From positions 62,001 through 126,000 of the forward strand of contig CALHWY010000012.1 in the NCBI GenBank assembly GCA_938040055.1: a stretch of DNA of 64,000 nucleotides, given 5' to 3'. This stretch comes from an uncultured Endomicrobiia bacterium. Its GTDB lineage: Bacteria > Elusimicrobiota > Endomicrobiia > Endomicrobiales > Endomicrobiaceae. This document shows, one piece after another, positions 18,511-27,045 of the stretch. The translations under genes and the position numbers were made by a program. Under the pieces are notes generated by a model, which was not told the DNA's origin, did no database searches, and worked only from the letters and a program-made list of their open reading frames with translations. Positions within the stretch are counted from its first letter, which is position 1, and every line of letters begins with the position of its first letter.

Positions 18511-19125
18511 ATGTCGTCGATAAGCGTGGTGATTTTCGATTTGGGCAAGGTTATTTTTGATTTTGACCTGCACAAATTCGTTTCGGCATTTTCCAAAAAA
18601 ACTTCAAAAAAAGGCGAGGATATAAATAAACTTATTTTCGAATACGGGGATCTCGCCGCTTCTCTTGAAACGGGAAAAATAAACTCTTTTGATTTTTACG
18701 AACGGATTGCAAAGTCGGCCGGGTATGCGGGCAGTTATAATGAGTTTTGCGTCCTATGGAACGATATTTTCACTCCTATGGCTGAAACCGTCGAGGTTTT
18801 GGCTATGGCGGCGCGCAAAAACAGGCTTGCCGTGCTTTCGAACACGAATGATCTTCATTTTGAATATCTGAAATCCAGATATCCGCGGATATTTCTTTTG
18901 TTTTCGGATTTTCATCTTTCTTACCGCATGGGCGCCAGAAAACCGGAAGACAAAATATATCAGGATGTGATAAAGTATTACGGCATTTCTCCGGATCGCC
19001 TGTTTTTTACCGATGATATCCAGGAAAACGTCAATGCCGCCGTAAAGCACGGCATAAAAGCCGCCAGATTTGTTTGCGCGCAGGATTTATTACGTGATAT
19101 GAGAAAGGAAAATATTGAAATATGA
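18511..19125 (+). CDS. HAD-family phosphatase (YihX-like)
   Basis: A 204-residue HAD-IA hydrolase. Motif I is DLGKVIFDFD, motif II LSNTND, the motif III Lys lies in ARKPED, and motif IV is FTDDIQEN. The position after DLG is Lys; YihX-type sugar-1-phosphatases have DLGNV there rather than the usual second Asp, so a YihX-like hexose-1-phosphatase is the best guess. It sits 2 bases after the sugar permease, compatible with a role in sugar-phosphate metabolism. It overlaps the next gene by 4 bases. Confidence 0.8.
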   Translation: MSSISVVIFDLGKVIFDFDLHKFVSAFSKKTSKKGEDINKLIFEYGDLAASLETGKINSFDFYERIAKSAGYAGSYNEFCVLWNDIFTPMAETVEVLAMAARKNRLAVLSNTNDLHFEYLKSRYPRIFLLFSDFHLSYRMGARKPEDKIYQDVIKYYGISPDRLFFTDDIQENVNAAVKHGIKAARFVCAQDLLRDMRKENIEI

Positions 19126-19535
19126 TAGATTTCGGCATAAGTTTTGCAAAGCAGAAAGAGCTGGAACTGAAATTTCATAAATTAAATATAAGCGAAAACG
19201 ACATAGAAGAAAAATTCGTAAGATCTTCCGGTAAAGGCGGGCAGAATGTCAATAAAGTCGCGACAGCCGTTTATCTTAAGCATCGTCCCACGGGAATAGA
19301 GGTTAAATACGGCAGGCAAAGAACGCAGCTTTTAAACAGATTTCTCGCAAGGCGTCTGCTTGCGGACAAGATTGAAGAACGGATAAACGGAATAAAATCC
19401 GAAAAACGCAAAGAAGCTGAAAGAATAAAAAGACAAAAACGGAAACGTTCAAAAAGAGCGAAAGAGAAAATGCTGGTCGAAAAAAAACTTGTTTCCGTAA
19501 AAAAGAAAAACAGAGCAAAGGCGGATATGGAATGA
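19122..19535 (+). CDS. Class I release-factor-like protein (GGQ domain only)
   Basis: A 137-residue protein with the peptidyl-tRNA hydrolysis motif GGQ in VRSSGKGGQNVNKVATAV and a highly basic C-terminal tail (about residues 85-137, mostly Lys/Arg). It lacks the codon-recognition domains of RF1/RF2. This matches stand-alone RF-H/ArfB-like factors that release peptides from stalled ribosomes, with the basic tail entering the mRNA channel. Unlike ArfB, the GGQ is preceded by about 38 residues. It starts in an ATGA overlap with the HAD gene. Confidence 0.8.
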   Translation: MIDFGISFAKQKELELKFHKLNISENDIEEKFVRSSGKGGQNVNKVATAVYLKHRPTGIEVKYGRQRTQLLNRFLARRLLADKIEERINGIKSEKRKEAERIKRQKRKRSKRAKEKMLVEKKLVSVKKKNRAKADME

Positions 19536-21070
19536 AAATAGCGGCTGCGCAGATAAATACGATTGCCGGAGACATAGAGCATAACTTAAATAAAATAAAA
19601 GAATATGCAAGAAAAGCCGAACGCCGCGGCGCCGAACTAGTCGTTTTCCCCGAGCTGGCGTTATCCGGAGGTTTTGCCGGCGATCTTTATTTAAGAAGAG
19701 ATTTTTTAAATGAATGCGAAGAAGCGATAAAAAAGCTTTCAAAAGAGCTTGAATTGCCGGCGGTATTGGGAAGCGTTTACGGAGGCGAAAACGCCGCGGT
19801 TTTAATTAAAGACGGAAAGGCGGAGCCAGTTTCTTTTAAAGCTCTTTCCGGCGCGGAAAAGAAGTATTTTAACGGCAACGAAGCCCATATGCTGGCAAAC
19901 GGCGTTTTGTCATGCATATATTCGCATAAACAGCAGCTCGGGCATTCCGTTAAACGCGCGGCCGAATTGCGGGCCGGCGCTTTGATTGTGCTTGCGAACG
20001 AACCTTTTTATCTGGGAAGAAAAGAAGAGCTTTTTGACGAGATTTCCGGATTCGCAAAACGGTTTTCGGTAAATATCGTTTTTGTCAACGCGGCGGGGGC
20101 TCAGGACGGGATAGTGTCTTTGGGCTCAAGTTTTGCGGTCAACAAATCCGGTTTTTTTGAATCTTATGCCCGGCAATTTGAAGAAGATCTCATATTTGCC
20201 GATTTTATTTTAAATACGCAGGCGTCTCTGGAAGAAAGCGCGCCTGAAAAACAGGCATACGAAGCTCTTGTGCTTGGGTTAAAAGATTATGCGCGCAAAA
20301 ACGGCTTTAAAAAGTTTGTTCTGGGCGTTTCCGGAGGAGTCGATTCGGCATTGGCGGCCGTGATAGCCAAAGACGCGTTCGGCGCCGAAAACATTACCGG
20401 AATATTTATGCCTTCAAAATATACGTCTAAACGTTCTCGCGACGACGCCGAAAAGCTGTGCGGGATGAATTCCGTAAAATTGCTTGAGATGCCGATAAAC
20501 GCTATTTTTGATTCTTTTGCCGGCTCTTTATCCGGCGTCTTTAAAGGGACGACCCCGGATCTGACCGAAGAAAACCTTCAGTCGCGCATAAGGGGCGTTT
20601 TGCTTATGGCTTATTCAAATAAGTTTAACGCGCTGGTTCTGACAACCGGCAACAGATCCGAAATCGCCGCGGGATATTATACGCTTTACGGGGATACGGC
20701 GGGCGGTTACGCGGTAATATGCGATCTGCCTAAGACATTTTTATATAAGTTATGCCGCTGGCGCAATCTTGTTTCCCCTGTTATTCCGGAAAGCATTATT
20801 ATGAGAGAGCCGACCGCCGAGCTGAGGGATAATCAGAAAGATTCGGATTCTCTTCCGGAATACGACATTCTCGATCCTGTCATAGATAAGTTTGCGGCTT
20901 CTTTTCTCGGCGCGCGGGAAATATCTCTTTCAGACGAAGAAAAACGGATATTTGAAATGATTGCCGGAGCCGAGTATAAACGCCGCCAGCTGCCGCTTGG
21001 AACAAAAATATTTAAAAATTCCCTGATGAATATAAATTTACCGGTTACGAATGGATACAGAGAAAAATAA
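19532..21070 (+). CDS. nadE: Glutamine-dependent NAD+ synthetase with divergent glutaminase domain
   Basis: The last step of NAD+ synthesis: nicotinate adenine dinucleotide plus ATP and ammonia (from Gln) gives NAD+. The N-terminal nitrilase-fold domain (residues 1 to about 235) has the Glu of VVFPELALSG. The Lys region is FKALSGAEKKYF instead of the usual K..LP.Y..FDE.R.F, and the Cys region is GVLSCIYS instead of G..ICED. The Cys survives but its usual Glu-Asp partners do not. The synthetase domain is normal: LGVSGGVDSALA (PP-loop), FMPSKYTS and TGNRSE. It may depend on free ammonia. It overlaps both neighbours by 4 and 20 bases. Confidence 0.9.
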   Translation: MKIAAAQINTIAGDIEHNLNKIKEYARKAERRGAELVVFPELALSGGFAGDLYLRRDFLNECEEAIKKLSKELELPAVLGSVYGGENAAVLIKDGKAEPVSFKALSGAEKKYFNGNEAHMLANGVLSCIYSHKQQLGHSVKRAAELRAGALIVLANEPFYLGRKEELFDEISGFAKRFSVNIVFVNAAGAQDGIVSLGSSFAVNKSGFFESYARQFEEDLIFADFILNTQASLEESAPEKQAYEALVLGLKDYARKNGFKKFVLGVSGGVDSALAAVIAKDAFGAENITGIFMPSKYTSKRSRDDAEKLCGMNSVKLLEMPINAIFDSFAGSLSGVFKGTTPDLTEENLQSRIRGVLLMAYSNKFNALVLTTGNRSEIAAGYYTLYGDTAGGYAVICDLPKTFLYKLCRWRNLVSPVIPESIIMREPTAELRDNQKDSDSLPEYDILDPVIDKFAASFLGAREISLSDEEKRIFEMIAGAEYKRRQLPLGTKIFKNSLMNINLPVTNGYREK

Positions 21071-21740
21071 ACCCCATTATTTCGGACACAGAAGCCGCGT
21101 CAAAGACAAGTTCCTCAATTGCGGGTTTGACAATTTTGCCGATTATGAAATCCTTGAGTTCGCGCTGTTTTTCGCCATAGAAAGAATAGACGTTAAACCT
21201 CTGGCGAAAGAGCTTATAAAGAAATTCGGAAGCGTCAAACAGGTGCTTGACGCCGACTTTGAGGAACTTGCCGGGTTTCCGGGCTTGTCGCGCCACAGCG
21301 CCGTTTTTTTGGTTTTTTTAAGAGAGATGGCGGGATATTATTCTTATCTTGATATAAAATCTTCGCGGTCTTTAAGTTCTCCCGGAGCGGTCGCGGATTA
21401 TCTTATAAGCGTGCTGAGCGGGGAAAAAATAGAGAAGTTTTTCGCGGTGCTGCTTGATAGCGGAAATAAAGTGATTGAATGCAAAGAGATAGAAAGCGGA
21501 ACGGTAAACAGGTCGGCGGTTATGCCGAGAAAAATAGCGGAAGAAGCGCTCAAGAATAAAGCGTCCGCCGTAATACTGGCGCATAATCATCCCGGGGGAA
21601 CTTTAAAGCCAAGCGCGAACGATATCGACGCCACAGACGCGGTCAGGCTGGCGCTGCAAACGCTTGATATAACGATTTTGGACCATATAATCGTTTCGGG
21701 AAACAAGTATTTCAGTTTTAAGGAACATAATTTAATATAA
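21051..21740 (+). CDS. radC: RadC-family JAB-domain protein
   Basis: A 229-residue RadC homologue. A helix-hairpin-helix-like N-terminal part (SVKQVLDADFEELAGFPGLS) is followed by a JAMM metalloprotease-like domain with HNHPGGTLKPSANDIDATD. RadC was historically linked to DNA repair, but its true function is unresolved. It starts 20 bases inside nadE, an unusually long same-strand overlap. A terminator follows. Confidence 0.92.
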   Translation: MDTEKNKPHYFGHRSRVKDKFLNCGFDNFADYEILEFALFFAIERIDVKPLAKELIKKFGSVKQVLDADFEELAGFPGLSRHSAVFLVFLREMAGYYSYLDIKSSRSLSSPGAVADYLISVLSGEKIEKFFAVLLDSGNKVIECKEIESGTVNRSAVMPRKIAEEALKNKASAVILAHNHPGGTLKPSANDIDATDAVRLALQTLDITILDHIIVSGNKYFSFKEHNLI

Positions 21741-21748
21741 TAGAAGAC

Positions 21749-21772
21749 CGTTTACGGCTGATAAACGTTTTT
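21749..21772 (+). terminator. Intrinsic terminator after radC
   Basis: A 6-bp stem CGTTTA / TAAACG, 7-base loop, then TTTTT, 9 bases after the radC stop. Confidence 0.65.
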
Positions 21773-21913
21773 CAAAAAGGCAAATACGGGCTTTAGCGGC
21801 AAATCCGGTTTTCCGGAAAAATGACGTGATTTTAATGCGGAAGTTTCCGGCTTTTGCCGCAGGACAAAGAAAAGAAACCTATTAATTGTAATTTGCCGAA
21901 CGCAGGGGGATTT

Positions 21914-23356
21914 ATGAGCGGAATATTTGGCGTGGTTTCAGAAAAAAACTGCGCCGAAACACTGGTTTACGGGACGGACTATAATACGCATATGGGCACG
22001 GAATACGGCGGCATCGCCGTTTACGGGACGGAGTTTAAACGCTATATCCATAAAATGAGCAGCGCAAACTTTAAAACCCGTTTTTTTGAAAATATCAAAG
22101 ATATAAACGGGCGGCAGGGAATAGGCGTCGTCAGCGATCTGGACGAACAGCCTATTTATCTCAAATCCAAGCTCGGCGAATTCTGCATTGTAAGCACGGG
22201 AAAAATAGCGAATTTGGATATTCTTGCGAAAGAAATGATGAACGAAGGCATATGTTTCGGCGAAGTGAGCAAGACGGTCGTCAATGCCACAGAACTTTTA
22301 GCCAGGATTATTGCGACCGGAGACGATATAAAAGACGGAATAGAAAAAATGTACAAACGCATAAAAGGCTCCGCTTCGGTGCTTCTTCTTACAAGCGGGG
22401 GAATTTACTGCGCGCGCGATAACTGCGCAAGAAGCACTCTTGTGCTTGGGCGCAAAGCGGGCAGCTGGGCGGTGTGTTCCGAAACGACTTCTTTGCCGAA
22501 TCTTGATTTTGAGCCGATAAGGGATTTAAAGCCGGGCGAGATAGTTTTTATCGATTCCGCCAATTTGGAATGTAAAGTTTTAAACCCCGGAAACGGCAGA
22601 AAGCAGGTCTGCGCTTTTTTGTGGATGTACACGGGTTTTCCCGCTTCAAATTATGAAGGCATAAACGCCGAAGTTGCAAGAGAAGAAAGCGGAAAACTTC
22701 TGGCTAAAAGAGATAAAGACTTAAAGGCCGATTTAGTGGTAGGCGTTCCGGATTCCGGACTGGCCCACGCGATAGGATATGCCATGGAATCAAAGCTGCC
22801 TCTGAGAAGGCCTCTGGTAAAATATACGCCGACTTACGGACGAAGCTATACGCCTCCTTCTCAGACGACAAGAGATATTACCGCCAGAATGAAGCTTATC
22901 GCGATAAAAGAAATCATTCACGATAATATCATAGTTCTTCTTGAGGATTCCATAGTAAGAGGAACGCAGCTGAAAAACGTAACGGTTGAAAAATTCTGGA
23001 AGGCTGGAGCCAAAGAACTGCATGTGCGTCCGGCCTGTCCGCCGCTTTTGTTTCCCTGTCTTTACAGCACTTCCACAAGGACCAACAGCGAGCTTGTTAC
23101 AAGAAGAGCGATAGTTTCAATAGAAGGAAAAGATATAGAAGACGTAAGCGAATATACCGATCCCTCGACTGAAAAATACGCCAGAATGATAGAATGGATA
23201 AGAAAAGATTTAAACGTCACTTCTTTGAAATTCCAGACTATTGAAGATATGGTTTCGGCTATCGGGCTTCCGAGAAAAGATTTATGTCTTCACTGCTGGC
23301 TGGGATGTTCAAATTGCGGCGGCAAAGGAGAGCAAAATGGATGTAAAGCACGTTGA
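21914..23356 (+). CDS. Amidophosphoribosyltransferase-like protein lacking the catalytic Cys2
   Basis: PurF fold: N-terminal Ntn glutaminase domain plus C-terminal phosphoribosyltransferase domain. The start is ATG 21914 (GGGGGA upstream), giving 480 residues. The protein begins MSGIFGVVS, so the position of the essential nucleophile Cys2 (MCGI in true PurF) is Ser. The PRPP loop is LLEDSIVRGTQLKN, close to the canonical form, and the C-terminus has a Cys cluster (LHCWLGCSNCGG). From memory, PurF-like paralogues beginning MGGFFG or MSGIFG occur in Bacteroidetes and others. It may use free ammonia or have another role. It overlaps the glutaredoxin gene. Confidence 0.85.
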   Translation: MSGIFGVVSEKNCAETLVYGTDYNTHMGTEYGGIAVYGTEFKRYIHKMSSANFKTRFFENIKDINGRQGIGVVSDLDEQPIYLKSKLGEFCIVSTGKIANLDILAKEMMNEGICFGEVSKTVVNATELLARIIATGDDIKDGIEKMYKRIKGSASVLLLTSGGIYCARDNCARSTLVLGRKAGSWAVCSETTSLPNLDFEPIRDLKPGEIVFIDSANLECKVLNPGNGRKQVCAFLWMYTGFPASNYEGINAEVAREESGKLLAKRDKDLKADLVVGVPDSGLAHAIGYAMESKLPLRRPLVKYTPTYGRSYTPPSQTTRDITARMKLIAIKEIIHDNIIVLLEDSIVRGTQLKNVTVEKFWKAGAKELHVRPACPPLLFPCLYSTSTRTNSELVTRRAIVSIEGKDIEDVSEYTDPSTEKYARMIEWIRKDLNVTSLKFQTIEDMVSAIGLPRKDLCLHCWLGCSNCGGKGEQNGCKAR

Positions 23357-23618
23357 AGGCGCAAATAAAAAGAATAAAGTCTTCCTTTACGCTTTAAGCA
23401 CATGCGTCTGGTGCAAGAGAGTGAGAGTTCTGCTGGAAGAGCTCGGAGTTGATTATGAATACGCATATGTGGACATGCTTACCGGAGAACGGAAAGAAAC
23501 GGTAATGAATGAAATCGAAAGTTTAAACCCCCAGGGAGGTTTTCCCGTTATGGTAGTAAATAAAACTAAAGTTATAACCGGTTTTAAGCCGGAAGAAATA
23601 TCGGAGATTTTCAAATGA
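23337..23618 (+). CDS. Glutaredoxin-like protein
   Basis: A 93-residue thioredoxin-fold protein with the CxxC pair C23 and C26 in STCVWCKR, the conserved GGFPVMVVN cis-Pro loop and the GF motif near the end. It starts at ATG 23337 (AAAGGAG upstream), inside the PurF-like gene. The stop overlaps the FTR-like gene, so all three are translationally coupled. The neighbour suggests its disulfide is reduced by the FTR-type protein rather than by glutathione. Confidence 0.88.
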   Translation: MDVKHVEGANKKNKVFLYALSTCVWCKRVRVLLEELGVDYEYAYVDMLTGERKETVMNEIESLNPQGGFPVMVVNKTKVITGFKPEEISEIFK

Positions 23619-23986
23619 GCAAAGGTCCGCAGTCGCCGGCAGAGCTTTTGGAAATAATAAAAACCGTTGCGGCAAAGCGCGGCTTATATCTTAACAGAGA
23701 CGAAATTTTTCTAAAGGAACTGGCGGAGGGGCTCTATTCCAATCTTAAACGTTACGGCTACGCTTCCTGCCCGTGCCGCTTGTCGGCAAACGATTATGAA
23801 GCCGACAGGGATATTTTGTGCCCGTGCGTGTATATGAAAAGCGACGTCGATAAATACGGAATGTGTTTTTGCTGTCTTTATGTGTCAAAAGAGGTTTATG
23901 AAGGGCTGAAAGAATGCGGCTCCATCCCCGAAAGCCGCCCTAAAGAAAAAACTTTTTCTTCTTCGCGCGCTGGAAAACTCCCCTGA
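23615..23986 (+). CDS. Ferredoxin:thioredoxin reductase catalytic-subunit-like protein
   Basis: A 123-residue protein with the FTR beta-chain cysteine pattern CPC (C52, C54), CPC (C69, C71) and CFC (C84, C86), plus an extra C87. In FTR these ligate a 4Fe-4S cluster next to a redox disulfide that takes electrons from ferredoxin and reduces a thioredoxin. Plant/cyanobacterial FTR has CHC in the last position; here it is CFCC. Directly coupled to the glutaredoxin gene, it probably forms a ferredoxin-driven disulfide-reducing pair. Confidence 0.85.
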   Translation: MSKGPQSPAELLEIIKTVAAKRGLYLNRDEIFLKELAEGLYSNLKRYGYASCPCRLSANDYEADRDILCPCVYMKSDVDKYGMCFCCLYVSKEVYEGLKECGSIPESRPKEKTFSSSRAGKLP

Positions 23987-24208
23987 ACCCGTATTACGGC
24001 AATGCCGCCGTTTGCCGGCAAAGGCAGGAAAGGCCGTAAAAATCCTCAGATTGATCCGTCTACGGATTAAACTTTATATCCGTCAAAAAAAACGCTTTTA
24101 AAAAACATACGGTAAAATTAAAGCTGCCGCCGTAAAAGCCTTTTTCAAAGGCCGCTTTTAAACGTATTTTGTTTATAAGCGTTATAAGCGCCTGATACCG
24201 GACTTAAA

Positions 24209-24245
24209 TAAAAAACGCGCCGTAATCCGTAAAAATCCGCGGCGA
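24209..24245 (-). terminator. Probable terminator of the HExxH-protein gene (minus strand)
   Basis: On the minus strand a short GC stem (CGCCG / CGGCG) is followed by GCGTTTTTT, 24 bases after the stop at 24269. The remaining spacer to 23987 contains further imperfect inverted repeats (for example TAAAAGCC..GGCCGCTTTTA near 24134-24161) but no gene. Confidence 0.5.
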
Positions 24246-24268
24246 TGTTTATGCCGGACAAAAAAACG

Positions 24269-25264
24269 TCAGCGTCCGAGCCTTGTTTTTACATAAGATT
24301 TTTTATTGACGAGAATTATTTCCCGGGCCTCTTTTTTAAAAGCTTCTATCTCTTTCGGCGCGTTAAGCGCTTTGACAGAGCCTGAAATTATGTTTATTTC
24401 AAATAGAAGCCTGTACTTCAGATCCAGAAACCCGGATTCGACTTTTATTATATGCCCGCCGTTTTTGGCATTAAAAACTATTGCGGGAAAAAAGGTGAGC
24501 ATTTTAAATTTATCTTTATCCAGCCCGAGCGTCGCGCATATTTTTTGTTCGTTTTTAAGAAATATTCCGGCAGCCTTGACGATTTTTATATAATTTTTTC
24601 GTATATCGTTAAAATAATCTTCGAATTTCCGGACGGATTCGTAGAAATTTTCAACGGGAATGATTTCGTCGGCTTCGGCCTTAGGCATTTTTAGAAAATA
24701 CTCTATTATTTTTTCAGATCTTTTATACGCGTTAAATTCATTTAAAGCGGCTCCGTCAAGCTGTTGAAGTTCGGATTTGTTTACAAGATCCTCATAATGC
24801 ATAAGCTCATGTCCGATTATCGCCGCAAAAGTTACAAAATCCAGTGCCGCCCGCTCGTTTTCCGAGAGATCGTTCGCGATTATTCCTCCGGTATAAAAAT
24901 TATTCGCGTTTAAAATTATAATATTGCCGCTGTCATAATACAAACCTCCCGCAAAAGTAAGCGCGCTGTTATTGTCCGAATATAAAAGAAATATGGGAGG
25001 AAGAATTTTTGTCTGCTTTATAAGTTTTTTATAGCGCAGATAAACCAGAATATCGTTTATCAAATCCGTAAATTCCGGACGTCTTGAAATATTTGCGGAT
25101 TTTTTTATTTCTTTTCCGGTAAGAGCGGGGAAATATTTTTTAAGAAGCCGGTATTTCTGCGGCGCGGGCGGCGAATAAGGCCTTTCTTCCCGGAGTCCGC
25201 CGGCAAAAATTTCTCCGGAAAACACGGCCGCGGCCGTAAGAACGGTCAGTATTATTTTTCTCAT
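24269..25264 (-). CDS. Exported HExxH metallopeptidase-like protein
   Basis: A 331-residue protein with a Sec signal peptide (MRKIILTVLTAAAVFSGEIFA) and a zinc-peptidase signature HELMH (H152, E153, H156). A downstream NEFNAY (E176) could supply the third, gluzincin-type ligand. It is probably periplasmic. No further domain is recognised; the C-terminal 130 residues look like a beta-rich domain. I start at ATG 25264, because a TTG at 25285 lies upstream of the -10 box. The -10 box TATAAT ends only 7 bases before the ATG and no ribosome site is visible, suggesting a leaderless message. Confidence 0.65.
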   Translation of the reverse strand: MRKIILTVLTAAAVFSGEIFAGGLREERPYSPPAPQKYRLLKKYFPALTGKEIKKSANISRRPEFTDLINDILVYLRYKKLIKQTKILPPIFLLYSDNNSALTFAGGLYYDSGNIIILNANNFYTGGIIANDLSENERAALDFVTFAAIIGHELMHYEDLVNKSELQQLDGAALNEFNAYKRSEKIIEYFLKMPKAEADEIIPVENFYESVRKFEDYFNDIRKNYIKIVKAAGIFLKNEQKICATLGLDKDKFKMLTFFPAIVFNAKNGGHIIKVESGFLDLKYRLLFEINIISGSVKALNAPKEIEAFKKEAREIILVNKKSYVKTRLGR

Positions 25265-25271
25265 AAAGCTT

Positions 25272-25280
25272 ATTATAGCA
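25272..25280 (-). promoter_or_regulatory. Extended -10 promoter abutting an ATG (leaderless candidate)
   Basis: Minus strand reads TGC-TATAAT-AAGCTTT-ATG. The start site would fall at or within a base or two of the ATG. There is no convincing -35 box. Confidence 0.45.
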
Positions 25281-25394
25281 TACAAATTTTTCTTTCTTTA
25301 TTTCCGGGTATTATCACAACAGCGGCGGTTTTATAAAATATTAAAGTTTTGTATACTGTTAAAGGATTTCTTTTGTTCTTTTTTTGCCAAAACG

Positions 25395-25600
25395 CTTAAG
25401 GAAAGCTCCGTGAAAAGTCCGCGGCTTGGAAAGTGTCAATTTGAAAATAATTTTCAAAGACTTTTATTCGAAGAGATTGCGATTCGCAAAGCTTTTGACT
25501 TTAATCCGGACACTGCCCCGCAACGGTAAGAAGGAAATTTTATAAGAATTTTTCTTCACGGTCCGGTCTGTTAACTGTTTTTCAGAGCCGAAAGGCGCTT
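25395..25600 (+). ncRNA. Cobalamin riboswitch 1 (upstream of cobO-btuFCD)
   Basis: AdoCbl-type core elements are present: GGAAAGCTCCGTGAAAAGTCCGCGG near 25400 in divergent form, a large inserted arm, then the B12-box region GGACACTGCCCCGCAACGGTAAG at 25508-25530. The 3' receptor strand is less clear. It lies directly upstream of B12 genes and is followed by a terminator hairpin, as expected for a transcription-attenuating switch that shuts off when B12 is plentiful. Boundaries are approximate. Confidence 0.8.
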
Positions 25601-25632
25601 TTGAGGGAAAGAGGAATAATATCGGTTTACCG

Positions 25633-25663
25633 TCCGCTTTCTTTTATCGGAAGCGGATTTTTT
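25633..25663 (+). terminator. Riboswitch 1 expression-platform terminator
   Basis: Stem TCCGCTTT / GAAGCGGA (8 bp, one G-U), loop of 8, then TTTTTT. It ends one base before an ATG at 25664 and 12 bases before the preferred cobO start. Confidence 0.75.
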
Positions 25664-25675
25664 ATGGAGAAAAAA

Positions 25676-26191
25676 ATGATAATGGTAAATACCGGCGACG
25701 GAAAAGGAAAAACCACGGCATCCATAGGACAGATTATACGTTCTTTGGGGCATGGAAACAAAGTTTGTCTTATCCAGCTTTTCAAAGGGGAAGATTTTTA
25801 CGGCGAACAGAAAATACTCGCAAAGCTTGAAGGGCTTGATTTTTATTCTTACGCCAGCCGGCATCCTTTCTGCGTAAAAAACGCAAGTCCGGATGAAACC
25901 CCGCAACAATGCCTTTTTGCATTAAAAAAGCTTGCCGAAATAGCCTCGGCGCCGAAACGGTATGATCTTATCGTATTGGAAGAGTTTAATATAGCTTTGA
26001 GGGATAATTTCATAGAAACCGGAGCTTTCCTTGAACTTTTAAAAAAGCTGTCCGGGAAAGCGGATATAATCATAACAGGCAGAGGCGCTCCGCAAAAACT
26101 TCAGGATATGGCGGATCTTGTAACGGAAATGAAAGAAATAAAGCATCCGTACCGCAAAGGTGTTCCGGCTAAAAAAGGAATAGAGTTTTGA
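25676..26191 (+). CDS. cobO: Corrinoid adenosyltransferase (CobA/CobO type)
   Basis: Adenosylates cob(I)alamin or corrinoid precursors to AdoCbl using ATP, needed for both synthesis and salvage of B12. It has 171 residues with the nucleotide loop GDGKGKT (residues 7-13) at the N-terminus, VCLIQLFKG, LIVLEEFN and the TGRGAP motif near residue 137. I choose ATG 25676 because GGAG (25667-25670) lies 5 bases before it; ATG 25664 directly follows the terminator T run and has no ribosome site. It overlaps btuF by one base. Confidence 0.92.
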   Translation: MIMVNTGDGKGKTTASIGQIIRSLGHGNKVCLIQLFKGEDFYGEQKILAKLEGLDFYSYASRHPFCVKNASPDETPQQCLFALKKLAEIASAPKRYDLIVLEEFNIALRDNFIETGAFLELLKKLSGKADIIITGRGAPQKLQDMADLVTEMKEIKHPYRKGVPAKKGIEF

Positions 26192-27045
26192 TGAAAAAGA
26201 AAATATTGCGCGCCTTTTCGGCATTTATTTTGCTTATGCTGTTATTTGTCCGGCCGGTATGCGCGCAAAAATATAAACGCATAATATCGCTGGCTCCTTC
26301 CGTGACGGAAAGCCTTTATGAACTGGGGCTTGAAAAAGAAATAGCCGGCATAAGCGTTTTTTGCCCCAAAGGAAAATCCGGAAAAGAAATTATCGGCACT
26401 ATTCTTGAACCCGATATTGAAAAGATCGTATTGCTTAAGCCGGATCTTATAATTTCCACAAAAGAAGGAAACAGCAAATCCTCCGTTGAAAAACTGCAAA
26501 GGCTCGGCTTTGACGTTTTCGTAATGGAAACGTCCGGCGGCTTTAAAGAAATATGCGCGAATTTCGCCGCTTTGGCGGTAAAAGTGGAAGAAAGCGAAAA
26601 GGCGCAAAAACTTATAAAGCAAGCCGAACGCGAAGTTCTTGATATATATTCCGAAATTTCTTTAATGCCCGCAAAACAAAGCGTTTTCTGGGAAGTGGGG
26701 GCGAAACCTCTTTACACGGCGGGCAGGGGAAGTTTCGTTAACGATTATAATTATTATACCCGCACGGCGAATATATACGGGGACACGGACATACGCTATC
26801 CCTGCGTCAGCATTGAAGACGTCATAAGCCGCAATCCGGATATCATTATAATGGTCAATATGGGAGACATAAGCTTTGAAGAAATAAATGTCTGGAAAAA
26901 ATACGATTCCGTTTCAGCCGTTAAAAACGGGAAAATCCATATGCTTGACGCGGATGATATCTTTACGCCCACGCCTGCGGCTTTTGCGAAAGGGCTTCGA
27001 ATGCTTGCCCGCACTATATTTCCGGAGCTTTTTAATGATAAATAG
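26191..27045 (+). CDS. btuF: Cobalamin ABC transporter, periplasmic binding protein (BtuF-like)
   Basis: A 284-residue class III (helical-backbone) solute-binding protein with a cleavable signal peptide ending near VRPVCAQ. The mature start KRIISLAPSVTESLYELGLE is typical of BtuF/FhuD-like proteins. It lies in the cobalamin-riboswitch-controlled operon, so corrinoid is the best substrate guess over ferric siderophore. It overlaps cobO (1 base) and btuC (11 bases). Confidence 0.88.
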   Translation: MKKKILRAFSAFILLMLLFVRPVCAQKYKRIISLAPSVTESLYELGLEKEIAGISVFCPKGKSGKEIIGTILEPDIEKIVLLKPDLIISTKEGNSKSSVEKLQRLGFDVFVMETSGGFKEICANFAALAVKVEESEKAQKLIKQAEREVLDIYSEISLMPAKQSVFWEVGAKPLYTAGRGSFVNDYNYYTRTANIYGDTDIRYPCVSIEDVISRNPDIIIMVNMGDISFEEINVWKKYDSVSAVKNGKIHMLDADDIFTPTPAAFAKGLRMLARTIFPELFNDK

